Source: Candidatus Gastranaerophilales bacterium (GTDB lineage: Bacteria > Cyanobacteriota > Vampirovibrionia > Gastranaerophilales > Gastranaerophilaceae). Taken from it: a stretch of DNA of 64,000 nt. Positions 36,986-45,808 of the stretch are shown here, piece after piece (positions within the stretch are counted from its first letter, which is position 1; each line of letters starts with the position of its first letter). The stretch spans positions 62,001-126,000 of the forward strand of contig CALVHA010000002.1 in assembly GCA_944327255.1 (NCBI GenBank). The letters run 5' to 3'. The position numbers and the translations under genes are program-made. The notes below the pieces were generated by a model. It did no database searches and was not told the DNA's origin. It saw nothing but the letters and a program-made list of their open reading frames with translations.

Positions 36986-38113
36986 TTAGATTAACTTCTT
37001 TATATATTCGATTGTTTTAGCTCTTGTTTCATTATCAATATCAAAAATCTCATCAATATTCGGAACTTTAATTATATCATGTTTCTCAAATATTTTTTTT
37101 GTTATCTCATAGATTTGGTAGAGTTTAATTTTACCTTCAAGAAAAGCAAAAACAGCCTCTTCGTTTGCAGCATTAAGACAAGCAGTAGCCGTTCCCCCAA
37201 GCTTTCCGGCATGATAGGCAAGTTTTACTGTCGGAAATTTTTCAAAATCAGGCTTTTCAAAATCTAATCTTGCAATTTCTGCAAAACTAAAACTGTGAGA
37301 TTTGATACCTTCAAATCTTTCAGGATAAGTTATTGCATATTGAATAGGGATATGCATACTCGGTAAGCCCAATTGTGCAATTATACTTCCGTCTTTGTAT
37401 TCTATTGCAGAGTGCACAATGCTTTGCGGATGTACTACAACTTCAATGTTGTCATAATCAAATCCAAAAAGGTGATGAGCTTCAATTATTTCTAACCCTT
37501 TGTTCATAAGAGTCGCACTGTCAACGGTGATTTTTTTCCCCATGTTCCATCTAGGGTGTTTAAGTGTTTCCGTAACCGTCGCATTTTTCATTTCTTCCAC
37601 TGTTTTATGGAGAAAAGGGCCTCCACTTGCCGTAATAATAAGTTTATCAACCTGAGAAATATCCTTTATACACTGATGAATTGCACAGTGTTCACTGTCA
37701 ACCGGAATAATGTTGACTCCATGTTCTTTTGCTTTTTTCATTACAATGTCCCCTGCCATAACAAGGGTTTCTTTATTCGCAAGTGCAATATCAATACCGT
37801 TTTCTATTGCTTTTAAGGTTGGTTTCAAACCGATTTTGCCAGAGCAGGCAACGAGGATAATATCATTTTCTTTATTTTGAGCAATCTCATCCAGATTGTT
37901 AAGAGTTTCAACTCCTGAAACATTAATAGGAGTTGATGCATATATATATTTTGGCTTGAACTTTTCGGCTTGTGTTTTTAGTAGTTCAACATTTTTTCCG
38001 CCTGCAAGGGCAATGATTTCAAATTTATTATGAATTTTTTCTATAACTTCCAGTGCCTGTGTTCCGATAGAACCGGTAGAGCCGATAATGCTTATTTTTC
38101 TCTTCTTTTCCAT
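36986..38113 (-). CDS. dxr: 1-deoxy-D-xylulose 5-phosphate reductoisomerase
   Basis: A 375-residue enzyme of the MEP isoprenoid pathway. The NADPH motif is IIGSTGSIGTQALEVI. LANKETLVMAGD, PVDSEHCAIHQ and SGGPFL surround the metal and substrate site, followed by HPRWNMGKKITVDSATLMNKGLE. It converts DXP to MEP. There is no Shine-Dalgarno; an extended -10 (TG-T-TATAAT) ends 6 nt before the ATG. Length is normal. Confidence 0.97.
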   Translation of the reverse strand: MEKKRKISIIGSTGSIGTQALEVIEKIHNKFEIIALAGGKNVELLKTQAEKFKPKYIYASTPINVSGVETLNNLDEIAQNKENDIILVACSGKIGLKPTLKAIENGIDIALANKETLVMAGDIVMKKAKEHGVNIIPVDSEHCAIHQCIKDISQVDKLIITASGGPFLHKTVEEMKNATVTETLKHPRWNMGKKITVDSATLMNKGLEIIEAHHLFGFDYDNIEVVVHPQSIVHSAIEYKDGSIIAQLGLPSMHIPIQYAITYPERFEGIKSHSFSFAEIARLDFEKPDFEKFPTVKLAYHAGKLGGTATACLNAANEEAVFAFLEGKIKLYQIYEITKKIFEKHDIIKVPNIDEIFDIDNETRAKTIEYIKKLI

Positions 38114-38119
38114 AAATAG

Positions 38120-38128
38120 ATTATAACA
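38120..38128 (-). promoter_or_regulatory. dxr extended -10 promoter, predicted leaderless
   Basis: On the minus strand TGTTATAAT reads from 38128 to 38120, and six bases follow before the ATG (38113-38111). No good -35 was seen, consistent with extended -10 usage. Confidence 0.5.
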
Positions 38129-38310
38129 TAAAATAAAACATTATGATGTTTGTGAATGCTTTTTTATACGTCTTTCATTATTTTCAAGATAATTCGTAGA
38201 GTATCCTCGGATGGATTAATTTGTAAACTGTCAATAATTGAATTATTTTTATGGATAACTATTCCCCAACTTTATCAACTGTATCATTTTTTTTAATCAT
38301 TGTTTAACTT

Positions 38311-38341
38311 AAAAGAGCTTCCGAATTTCGGAAGCTCTTTT
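38311..38341 (-). terminator. rpsT terminator
   Basis: A 14-bp perfect stem (AAAAGAGCTTCCGA / TCGGAAGCTCTTTT) with a 3-base centre, 16 bases beyond the rpsT stop on the minus strand. Confidence 0.85.
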
Positions 38342-38356
38342 ACTCTTGGCTCAAAA

Positions 38357-38629
38357 CTATTTTGCAGATTGAATTCTTTTTACTGCAAGAACAAGTCTTG
38401 ATTTCTTTCTTGCTGCTGTGTTTTTGTGTAAAACACCTTTACTTACAGCTTTATCACATAATTGATATGCTTTTGAAATTGCTGTGTTTAAAGCTTCGGT
38501 ATCTTCACCTTTTGCTAGTTCCAAAGCTTTTTTTAAAGCAGTTTTGATTGAAGTTTTGAAAGCTACGTTTCTAACTCTGTTTCTTTCAGCTATAAGTACT
38601 CTTTTTTTAGCAGATTTAATATTTGCCAT
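38357..38629 (-). CDS. rpsT: 30S ribosomal protein S20
   Basis: A 90-residue, strongly basic, all-helical protein beginning MANIKSAKKRV, the S20 N-terminal signature. KGVLHKNTAARKKSRL near the C-terminus also fits. It binds 16S rRNA in the small subunit. AAAGG precedes the ATG. A 6-bp hairpin (38653-38671) lies in its leader. Confidence 0.97.
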   Translation of the reverse strand: MANIKSAKKRVLIAERNRVRNVAFKTSIKTALKKALELAKGEDTEALNTAISKAYQLCDKAVSKGVLHKNTAARKKSRLVLAVKRIQSAK

Positions 38630-38652
38630 TTCGTTTTACCTTTCATATTTGC

Positions 38653-38671
38653 GACACTTAATGAGAGTGTC
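38653..38671 (-). promoter_or_regulatory. Hairpin in rpsT leader
   Basis: GACACT and AGTGTC form a 6-bp stem 24 bases upstream of the rpsT start. It may affect translation or mRNA stability; ribosomal protein leaders are often autoregulated, but no specific S20 site is recognised. Confidence 0.3.
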
Positions 38672-38741
38672 ATACTCGAGGATGTGAGTAATTTTATTCT
38701 AACCAAAAAAAATCTTTTTGCAATATGTGTGTTAAGAGTTT

Positions 38742-39707
38742 TTAAAATTTCAGCAGAACTTTCAGTGTTTCTTTTTCTGTATTTTTCTTAAATGCCTCTA
38801 TTGCATCATCTGCATTATAAGTTGCAGATATCAATGGAGAAAAATCAATTTTTTCAGATTTTAAAAGTCTTAATGCTGCAGGAAACTGTCCGCATCTCGA
38901 ACCTAGAACCGTTATTTCATCAATAACAATCGGGGCAAGGTTAAATTCTTTTGATGCTGCAACTGTACTTTTTAATACCAACACCCCGCGTGGTTTTGTG
39001 AGTGCAAGAGCGGTTTCAAAGCCTGAAATAGAGCCTGTTGCCTCAACTACAACATCATATTTTTTCTCGATTTTTAGATCATTCAAAAGACATGTTTCAA
39101 CCCCTTGAGCTTTTGCAATATCAAGTTTGTTTTGATGTTTCCCGACAAGAATTACATCTATATTTTGTGCATTCAGGGTTAAAGCAGTAATAAGCCCCAA
39201 TTTCCCGTCACCTAATATAACAACCTTTTCAAAAGGTTTGATATGGAGTTGTTCTGTAATTTCACATGCCGCTGCAAGAGGTTCTACAAAAACAGCCTGT
39301 TCATCAGGAACATTTTGCGGAACTTCAAATAAAACTTCCAGAGGCATTGTAAAATATTCAGCAAAACATCCATCTTTTCTCCAAATCCCGAGAGTATGTC
39401 TGTCGGGACAATGACGGTAAAGTTTTTCAGCGCAATAAGGACAATCCGGTTTTTTACATCCGTAACTTATTTCCGCAACAACTCTTTTACCAAGCAAGGA
39501 CTTATCTTCATCGTTAATTTCTTCAACGACTCCAACGGCCTCGTGTCCTAGAATTCCTTTATACCCCATATAACCTTTGGTGATTTCGTAATCCGTATTA
39601 CAAATTCCGGCTAACGTAACTCTGATTAGTGCTTCTCCCTTTTGTGGAATTGGCTTTTTATAGTTCTTGTCCAATTTTAATCCATTATCAAATACTACCG
39701 CTTTCAT
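38742..39707 (-). CDS. Zinc-dependent medium-chain dehydrogenase
   Basis: A 321-residue alcohol-dehydrogenase-family protein. CNTDYEI (catalytic-zinc Cys), GHEAVGVVEEI (GHE motif) and the structural-zinc cysteine cluster CKKPDCPYCAEKLYRHC are present. A nucleotide-binding fold has VVILGDGKLG (about 160-170). It is somewhat shorter than usual because of short loops. It resembles threonine/sorbitol dehydrogenase-like enzymes; the substrate is unknown. A strong Shine-Dalgarno (AAGGAGAG) precedes the ATG. Confidence 0.88.
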   Translation of the reverse strand: MKAVVFDNGLKLDKNYKKPIPQKGEALIRVTLAGICNTDYEITKGYMGYKGILGHEAVGVVEEINDEDKSLLGKRVVAEISYGCKKPDCPYCAEKLYRHCPDRHTLGIWRKDGCFAEYFTMPLEVLFEVPQNVPDEQAVFVEPLAAACEITEQLHIKPFEKVVILGDGKLGLITALTLNAQNIDVILVGKHQNKLDIAKAQGVETCLLNDLKIEKKYDVVVEATGSISGFETALALTKPRGVLVLKSTVAASKEFNLAPIVIDEITVLGSRCGQFPAALRLLKSEKIDFSPLISATYNADDAIEAFKKNTEKETLKVLLKF

Positions 39708-39751
39708 AATTCTCTCCTTGTTTTACTCACTAATTTTAACACAAAAGAAAA

Positions 39752-39771
39752 ACCGCTTTCATGAAAGCGGT
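39752..39771 (-). terminator. Terminator downstream of coiled-coil protein gene
   Basis: ACCGCTTTCATGAAAGCGGT is a 20-base perfect palindrome followed on the minus strand by TTTTCTTTT. It lies 67 bases after the stop of the gene at 39839-40978. Confidence 0.75.
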
Positions 39772-39838
39772 AGGGGAAAAGTTACGAAATATTGTGTAAA
39801 TAAGGAAATAAAAGGAAAAGGAATCAATTATAACTTTT

Positions 39839-40978
39839 TTATGAGAAACATTTGAATGAACTTTCAACGTTTTTATCAATAACGCTTTTGATTGCATCAT
39901 ATTCTGTCTGCAATGCGCTATGTTCTGTATCAAGTTTCTTTAATTCTAAATCATATTTATTATCTTTCTGTTCTAAATCATCAAGTTTTATCTGATATTC
40001 CTGCTCAATAAGGGCAATTTCTCTCTCATCCGTCACTTCTTGAATAGCAGAATCTGAATTAATAGATGTAGATACGAATTTTTTGTCAACGGCCGAATAA
40101 TATTCCAATTGTAATTTACCGTCACGTAGTTGTTGTTCAAACCAAGTGTTATCCTTAAGAGTTTCAGATTCATTTGCTTCAGTGTAAAAACCTGCGGATG
40201 CCATTTTCTGGAATAAATTCTTTAAGTAGCCAATATATCCGTTATTATCAGGATCCGCCGCAGATTTTAAAGTCCCTCCAGAATTAGAAGTCCCATAATA
40301 TGCTTCTGTTAAAGACACTGCGTAATCATATAATTCTCTTTGTTCTTGTGTAGTTCCTTCATAATTTAATGCTTTTGTTGTTTTTTCACCTGTAGTTAAA
40401 TCTGTTATTGTATAAGTCGGATACCCGTCAAATGGCTCATTGCTGAATGAGGTATAACCAAAATCAAGTCCGTGTTCTTCATCTTCGCCAATATGTAAAC
40501 CGACTGATGTTAAATATTGATCCCAAGCTTCATGAATTTGCTGATATGCAAGAGCTTTTTCCTCATCGGTTGCAGTTGTACTTTCATTTTTAATTGTGAT
40601 GTCAGATTGTGTATAACCAAGTTCTGCTAAAAAGACGTTGAAGTCTCCATTCCCTTTGTTGAAAGCATCTGCCTGCTGCTTTGTAACAAGAACTCTTCCT
40701 TTAGTGTCTGTTACAATATACTGAGAACCGGTTGCGACAGTATTATAACCTGTCATAAGGCTATATGAAATATCTGTATATACTTCTTCTGTGCCGTTAA
40801 AGCCTGTGAGGACAGTTAGTTTTGTGGCTTTTAAGGCATTAAGATAGTCTGTATTTACCTCTTCGGTTTGATCTGCAAGACGTATTTTGGCGTAAGATAT
40901 ACTTTGACCTGAATTTTCGTTGTCAGTTAATCTTGCGGTAATACTTAAAAGTCTTGCTTGTGACGCAGACATTCCCAT
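39839..40978 (-). CDS. Unknown protein with coiled-coil ends (filament/export-substrate-like)
   Basis: A 379-residue protein without a Sec signal. The N-terminus (MGMSASQARLLSITARLTDN, then SISYAKIRLADQ) and C-terminus (about 315-375, a long coiled coil ending in an aliphatic/Phe motif) are helical, while the centre is globular with many Thr/Tyr/Gly. This helical-ends layout is like flagellin and hook-associated proteins exported by the flagellar gate, but I see no direct homology. AAGGATGGAG lies upstream. I think it may be exported; this is an inference. Confidence 0.55.
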   Translation of the reverse strand: MGMSASQARLLSITARLTDNENSGQSISYAKIRLADQTEEVNTDYLNALKATKLTVLTGFNGTEEVYTDISYSLMTGYNTVATGSQYIVTDTKGRVLVTKQQADAFNKGNGDFNVFLAELGYTQSDITIKNESTTATDEEKALAYQQIHEAWDQYLTSVGLHIGEDEEHGLDFGYTSFSNEPFDGYPTYTITDLTTGEKTTKALNYEGTTQEQRELYDYAVSLTEAYYGTSNSGGTLKSAADPDNNGYIGYLKNLFQKMASAGFYTEANESETLKDNTWFEQQLRDGKLQLEYYSAVDKKFVSTSINSDSAIQEVTDEREIALIEQEYQIKLDDLEQKDNKYDLELKKLDTEHSALQTEYDAIKSVIDKNVESSFKCFS

Positions 40979-41086
40979 AAGTCCGGCTCCATCCTTTCAT
41001 TTCAAGTAACTTATATTTTCTCTTACGGATTGCTTCTGTAAAAACTTTAAAAATTCTTTTAATTTGTCTTAATAAATCGTTACAAA

Positions 41087-41115
41087 TTGCCCCGAAATAA
41101 CTGTTATGCTAAAAT
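41087..41115 (+). promoter_or_regulatory. Promoter of GGDEF gene
   Basis: TTGCCC (41087-41092), 17-bp spacer and TAAAAT (41110-41115) with an upstream TGC giving an extended -10. The leader of about 25 nt contains GAGAGGG. Confidence 0.55.
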
Positions 41116-41146
41116 TTCGTTGTAAGAGAGGGTTAGAAATAAATAT

Positions 41147-42019
41147 ATGAAAAATATTATTGTATATACAACAAGAAAAAGTTCAGATTTAGCCGATGTT
41201 TTATCATCTATTGATGATGTTAATGTTAGATTGGAAGATGCTTCAAAACTCAGAGATTATGAAACTTTAAATGCGGGTTTGCTCGTTATTGAAGATGTTC
41301 CGGATATTAAAGATGTTTTGATGGTTACAAAATTTAAATCACCTGTATTATTCATTGGAGACCCTTTTAAGGGCACAACAGTAAGAGCTGTTACTTATGA
41401 TTTGATCAAAACTCCTGTTGACAATGATGAGTTGCTTATTCGTGCCAGAGCTTTGTTAAAATTTAAAGATTTACGAGACAAGTTAAATCAGGTTTCTACC
41501 ACAGATGAACTCACAGGTCTTCATAACAGAAAATATCTTCACGAAAGACTTGAACAGGAAATTTCTCGTGCAAAACGATATGGAACAAAGTTATCCTGTC
41601 TGCTTTTTGATCTAGATTTCTTCAAAGTTGTAAATGATATTTACGGTTATGACTGGGGAGATGTTCTTCTTCGTTCAATTGCTGATAAATTAAAGCAGCT
41701 TATTCGTAAAGAGGACATTCTTACTCGTTACGGGGATGAAGAATTCTTACTTATTCTTCCAAATACTTCTGAAGAAAATGCATTCCTTTTTGCTGAACGT
41801 TTCAGAAGAGATATTGAGAAAATGGAATTTATTCCTGCGGGTGAAGTTGAAAGACATCCTATTACAATATCGGGAGGAATTTCTACTTATCCTTGTTTAG
41901 AAAATGTTGAAGAAGATGTTAATACTATTATCCGTTATGCGGAACACGCACTTTATAATGCTAAAAAGCGTGGTAAAAATAAGATAGTTCAATTCTCTCA
42001 GATTAATTTGGGAGAATAG
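41147..42019 (+). CDS. GGDEF-domain protein with variant GDEEF signature
   Basis: A 290-residue protein. The N-terminal 115 residues look like a receiver-type alpha/beta domain, but the phosphoacceptor pocket is not clear. A GGDEF domain (about 122-285) follows, with TDELTGLHNRKY, DLDFFKVVNDIYG and the signature RYGDEEFLLILP. The usual second Gly of GG(D/E)EF is Asp here, so catalytic activity is uncertain. An RxxD inhibitory site (RKED) lies five residues before. It may make or sense cyclic-di-GMP. Confidence 0.85.
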   Translation: MKNIIVYTTRKSSDLADVLSSIDDVNVRLEDASKLRDYETLNAGLLVIEDVPDIKDVLMVTKFKSPVLFIGDPFKGTTVRAVTYDLIKTPVDNDELLIRARALLKFKDLRDKLNQVSTTDELTGLHNRKYLHERLEQEISRAKRYGTKLSCLLFDLDFFKVVNDIYGYDWGDVLLRSIADKLKQLIRKEDILTRYGDEEFLLILPNTSEENAFLFAERFRRDIEKMEFIPAGEVERHPITISGGISTYPCLENVEEDVNTIIRYAEHALYNAKKRGKNKIVQFSQINLGE

Positions 42020-42072
42020 AACCAACACGGACTTCCTTTCTGAACACTTATATAGTGTAAAATCTGGTTATT

Positions 42073-42094
42073 AGGCGATTTAACAAGGTCGCCT
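42073..42094 (+). terminator. Terminator of GGDEF gene
   Basis: AGGCGA/TCGCCT stem with a 10-base loop followed by TTTTTT. Confidence 0.7.
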
Positions 42095-42109
42095 TTTTTC
42101 TTATCAAAA

Positions 42110-42137
42110 GAGAAGCCGTCTATTAAGACGACTTCTC
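42110..42137. terminator. Second hairpin between GGDEF and SLH genes
   Basis: GAGAAGCCGTC and GACGACTTCTC pair with one mismatch around a 6-base loop. TTTTGATAAG follows the stem on the minus strand, so it likely serves the SLH gene. Confidence 0.6.
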
Positions 42138-42168
42138 CCGGCGTACGAAAAACTATTTGTGTTCGCTG

Positions 42169-44217
42169 CTACTCATTACAGCCGAAGGCAATAGTAACGT
42201 GTTCTCTTGGATTAACTGCAGAGATTTTATATCCCTTAGGGTCAACAAGGTAAGCAAATTCGTCGCCTGTTGTTTGGAATAAACCAACTGTACCTGATAA
42301 CGCAGTTCTTGTTACGTCAATTGGTGCTTTAACAGTTTCCCAGATGCCGTCTCCAAGATTTCTGGCTGCAGCGCCAAATTTACCTTGGAATACGTGACCC
42401 AGCATATAACCTGCATCATTAGAAACATTTTCAGCTGCGTTTCCGACGTTAGTTAAGATACCGCCTGCGGTTCTCCCGACTACACCAACTAATGAACCGG
42501 CCAGTGTAAACGGTGCTTCAACAAGTCTTGCTACAGGGTTAACCTGTTTTGATTTGTTAACTTGTGCTTGCAAGATCTGTTTTGGAAGATTTGCCTTGCA
42601 ATCGCCGTTTTTGATACTTGTAAATGATAATTTTAAAGCACCTTTATTACATCCTGAAGGTCTAATTACTTCAACAACCTGCCCTGTTACTGTTGAACCA
42701 CAAGGGAATGTAACACCGTTAATTGTTATTTCTTCAAGAGTATTTGCTCTGAAGTATTGACCTACGTGTGATGATTTTGCTGTTAACTGGTCTATCATTT
42801 TAACTTTTAACGTAGGAATTTTTACAATTTCTTCATTTTCAACAAATGCATTTTTGTCTGTTGGGCAAACAGGGCAAACTTCGTTTGCTGTTTTAGGATT
42901 CGTATCATATCCTAATGCGACACGAACGGTTTGCATCATAGAGGCGATGTCAGCACGGGAAGCTTCTCTGTTCGGGAAAATCATATTTGGATTTGGAGAA
43001 TCTTTCAAAGCTCCATTTTCCAATGATTTTGCAACAGGGATTCTTGCCCAGCTTGGGACGGTGTTTCCATCTGCATATTTTGACAGAATTTCGTTTGCTC
43101 TGCATTCATCAATATCACAAGTCATACCTTTAGCAATTGAAGTTAATGCTTCGGCTCTTGTTACCTTATGATTTGGCTCAAACTTGCCGTTAGGATAGCC
43201 TGCAAGTAGGTCTTCTTCAACGGCTTTCGCAATTGCGGCATTTGCCCAGTTGTTTTGCGGAACATCTTTGAATAAAGCTTTTTGTGGCATACCACAGTCA
43301 TCGAGGTTAAAACCTTTTACTAACATTGTTGCAAATTCTGCACGAGTAATATCTCTCCCCGGTTTGAACATACCGTCAGGATAACCTACTACAACACTAT
43401 TCATTGCGAGTTTGTCAATGTCACATGCTGCCCAGTATCCGTTTGGAACGTCTGGGAACATACAACCTGATGTTGGAGCAGCTGCGCCTACTGGCAAACC
43501 GGACATAGCTGCTTTAATGTCAAAAGGGACTAGAGTCTTCTTTACAGCTTGCATTGAATTTTCTGTTTGAATATCTACAGGGCAGTTGTTGCCATCCATA
43601 ATTCTTTCGTTTCTTTCAATAGGTATCCCATTATGTCTTGTCGGGTCTTCTCCAAGACATGGCATCTGTGTTGCAGCTCCTGTTACCTGACCTTGAGATG
43701 AAACGGTTACACCGTTGATTGCGGATGACATTGTAGATGCAGGATCGAGTGCGGCTGTTTCTGTTGATAAAATTGAATTTGCAGGTTGACCAACATAGTT
43801 GTTTGTACCATAAATCGCATTAGGATAGCCGTAAACCTGTTTCATGTCTTTTCTGTCTGGTTTTCCAGTTCCAGGACAAACAGCACATGACGGAACTGCT
43901 GGAGCATCACATCCTAAATTTTCATTTTCGCAACCACAGTCGCTTTTTTTCTTTTCACATGGATCTTGTTTGCAAGGATCTTCGCATGGATCTGCTTTTT
44001 TGCAGTCACAATCGTCAAAAGATTTTTTGCAATTGTCGCATGTTGGTGTTTTTGTACAAGGACAAGCCGGACCGGTTACTACAGGTAACGGTTCTGCACA
44101 CGGTGCCTGTGGAGTGGCTTGTTGTGTACAAGGGCAAGCTGCCATTGCTTGATTCAAGGAACACGTTGCTATTCCAACGGCAATTGCAGCTGCCACAGTA
44201 AGTTTTTTAATTGTCAT
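42169..44217 (-). CDS. SLH-domain envelope protein with Cys-rich N-terminus
   Basis: A 682-residue protein. The signal peptide (MTIKKLTVAAAIAVGIATC...AMA) begins at the ATG preceded by AAGGAGGT; an earlier in-frame codon would destroy it. Residues about 28-125 are extremely Cys-rich (CPCTQQ, DNCKKSFDDCDCKK, repeated C-x2-4-C). Three SLH repeats follow (about 250-440; e.g. FPDVPNGYWAACDIDKLA, GYPDGMFKPGRDITRAEFA). The C-terminal 200 residues include a small beta domain and Gly/Ala-rich helices. SLH repeats usually anchor proteins to pyruvylated wall polymers; cyanobacterial outer-membrane proteins also use them. No OprB-type porin barrel is apparent. Confidence 0.88.
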   Translation of the reverse strand: MTIKKLTVAAAIAVGIATCSLNQAMAACPCTQQATPQAPCAEPLPVVTGPACPCTKTPTCDNCKKSFDDCDCKKADPCEDPCKQDPCEKKKSDCGCENENLGCDAPAVPSCAVCPGTGKPDRKDMKQVYGYPNAIYGTNNYVGQPANSILSTETAALDPASTMSSAINGVTVSSQGQVTGAATQMPCLGEDPTRHNGIPIERNERIMDGNNCPVDIQTENSMQAVKKTLVPFDIKAAMSGLPVGAAAPTSGCMFPDVPNGYWAACDIDKLAMNSVVVGYPDGMFKPGRDITRAEFATMLVKGFNLDDCGMPQKALFKDVPQNNWANAAIAKAVEEDLLAGYPNGKFEPNHKVTRAEALTSIAKGMTCDIDECRANEILSKYADGNTVPSWARIPVAKSLENGALKDSPNPNMIFPNREASRADIASMMQTVRVALGYDTNPKTANEVCPVCPTDKNAFVENEEIVKIPTLKVKMIDQLTAKSSHVGQYFRANTLEEITINGVTFPCGSTVTGQVVEVIRPSGCNKGALKLSFTSIKNGDCKANLPKQILQAQVNKSKQVNPVARLVEAPFTLAGSLVGVVGRTAGGILTNVGNAAENVSNDAGYMLGHVFQGKFGAAARNLGDGIWETVKAPIDVTRTALSGTVGLFQTTGDEFAYLVDPKGYKISAVNPREHVTIAFGCNE

Positions 44218-44308
44218 TTTTACCTCCTTGTGTTGTGGCGGGTTTTTTCGTGAAATACCCGAAAAAAGTTTAAAAAACAAACTTATACCTGATTATGTAC
44301 TTTATTTT

Positions 44309-44347
44309 GCCCGATAAACATTACCGCAAGGGCTTATTCAGTCGGGC
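44309..44347 (-). promoter_or_regulatory. Structured segment upstream of SLH gene
   Basis: GCCCGA and TCGGGC pair over 39 bases, with weaker pairing inside (ATAA/TTAT). If transcribed with the SLH gene it would be a long-leader hairpin about 90-130 nt before the start. No riboswitch class is recognised. Confidence 0.3.
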
Positions 44348-44369
44348 TATTTGTTATTTAACATATAAA

Positions 44370-44402
44370 AAGAACAGGTATAAATATCTTATACCTGTTC
44401 TT
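44370..44402 (-). terminator. Terminator of OPA transporter gene
   Basis: A 14-bp perfect stem (AAGAACAGGTATAA / TTATACCTGTTCTT) with a 5-base loop and a T-rich tail on the minus strand. Confidence 0.85.
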
Positions 44403-44429
44403 ATATTTTATTATTCCCTTGTTGGAGAT

Positions 44430-45806
44430 TTATTTATGTTTTTTATTTTCGTCTATCATAATAACAGAGCAGATTGCTATACAAATAATTGCAGATGCAA
44501 GCCAGAATATAATTGCACCGTTCCATCCGAACTTATCTACCATAAAACCTGTACCTGTTGCTGATAGTACTGCTCCTATATAACCGAATGTTCCGGTAAA
44601 ACCTGTTGCCGCAGATGCAACTTTTTTAGAGCTTGATTCTACTGCACATAATCCGCCTATCATCATTTGAGGCCCATAAGTGAATGCTCCCAACAGGCCT
44701 ATTATTACAAAATCAAGGTTACTTATTGTATTAAATTTTAAGAGAATTAAACAAATAACAACTCCTGCAAGGTAAATTAAATTTACCGGAGCGCGTTTGC
44801 TTTTAAATAATTTATCGGAGACTAAACCTGCACATATTGTCCCCACAATTCCTACAAGCGGTAAGGACGAAATTTTGTTTGTTGCAAGAGCAAGAGAATC
44901 TCCTTTTGCTTTGTTTAGATACATAATCATCCAGTCTTCGGCCCCAAATCTTATTATATAAACAAAGATATATGCAATTGCAAGCATCCATATAGTCTTA
45001 TTGCAAAGAATATATTTTTTAAAAATTTGCACATAGGACATATCATCATCACAGCTTGTATTATTTTTTGCCGCAGGTTCGTTTCTGTAAGTTTCAACAT
45101 CAGGAAGTCCTAGCGACTGAGGTCTGTCACGTAATCTGTTAAACAGCCATAATGCGGTAATTAAAGCCAGTACTCCAGGCCCTATAAATGCGGCACGCCA
45201 CCCGTAAGCTGATGCAATGTGCCCTGCTATAATAAAACTCAAAAACGTACCTGTTTGATGGGAACAAGACCATAAAGACCATTTAGTTCCACGTTCAGTG
45301 TTTGAATACCAATAAGTTAAGCTTTTTGCAACTGCCGGAAATCCTGCTGATTGAAACCAACCGCTTATCCCCCACAAGAAAGTCAAAGTCCAAAGAAGCA
45401 GCATTGCAGACGTTTTAGTACTTAATCCCAACAGTTGAATTGTAGATGGAGACAATGCAAATGCAATGTTTGCGAGTGATGTCATTATAAGAGCTGTCGG
45501 TAAAAATTTCCTTACATCTGAGCCGTCAGCCAATACTCCATTTACAAATTTTCCTATTCCGTATGTTAAATATAGTGAGCTTCCCAAAATCCCGAGTTCA
45601 GTCATAGAATATCCAAACTCCTGAGAAATTCCAGGAAGTGCTACTGCAATATTTTTCTTACATAAATAAAATATGGTATATCCGATAAAACACGCATAAA
45701 AAATTCTCAATCTCCAATGCGAATACATAGATTTAACTTCTTGTTCATCCTTAATTGTTTCTTTTACCGGAGGTTCCTTAAAAAAATTAGCTAATTCTTT
45801 TAACAT
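44430..45806 (-). CDS. MFS transporter, organophosphate:phosphate antiporter family
   Basis: A 458-residue protein with about 12 membrane helices. IFYLCKKNIAVALPGISQEFG and the central DRPQSLGLPDVE are characteristic of the OPA family (GlpT/UhpT/UhpC). SWGF-like substrate loops (LWGISGWFQSAGFPAVAKSL) also fit. It likely exchanges a sugar or glycerol phosphate for phosphate, or senses one as UhpC does; which one is uncertain. The start lies two bases after the exonuclease stop, so they form an operon. Confidence 0.87.
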   Translation of the reverse strand: MLKELANFFKEPPVKETIKDEQEVKSMYSHWRLRIFYACFIGYTIFYLCKKNIAVALPGISQEFGYSMTELGILGSSLYLTYGIGKFVNGVLADGSDVRKFLPTALIMTSLANIAFALSPSTIQLLGLSTKTSAMLLLWTLTFLWGISGWFQSAGFPAVAKSLTYWYSNTERGTKWSLWSCSHQTGTFLSFIIAGHIASAYGWRAAFIGPGVLALITALWLFNRLRDRPQSLGLPDVETYRNEPAAKNNTSCDDDMSYVQIFKKYILCNKTIWMLAIAYIFVYIIRFGAEDWMIMYLNKAKGDSLALATNKISSLPLVGIVGTICAGLVSDKLFKSKRAPVNLIYLAGVVICLILLKFNTISNLDFVIIGLLGAFTYGPQMMIGGLCAVESSSKKVASAATGFTGTFGYIGAVLSATGTGFMVDKFGWNGAIIFWLASAIICIAICSVIMIDENKKHK

Positions 45807-45808
45807 TG

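Noticed and set aside
38250-38280. Two DnaA-box-like 9-mers (TTATCCATA on the minus strand, TTATCAACT on the plus strand) between dxr and rpsT suggested an origin.
   Set aside because: Only two, one weak, and no dnaA, dnaN, gyrB or rpmH nearby; such 9-mers are frequent in AT-rich DNA. A cumulative GC-skew plot of the whole genome would decide.
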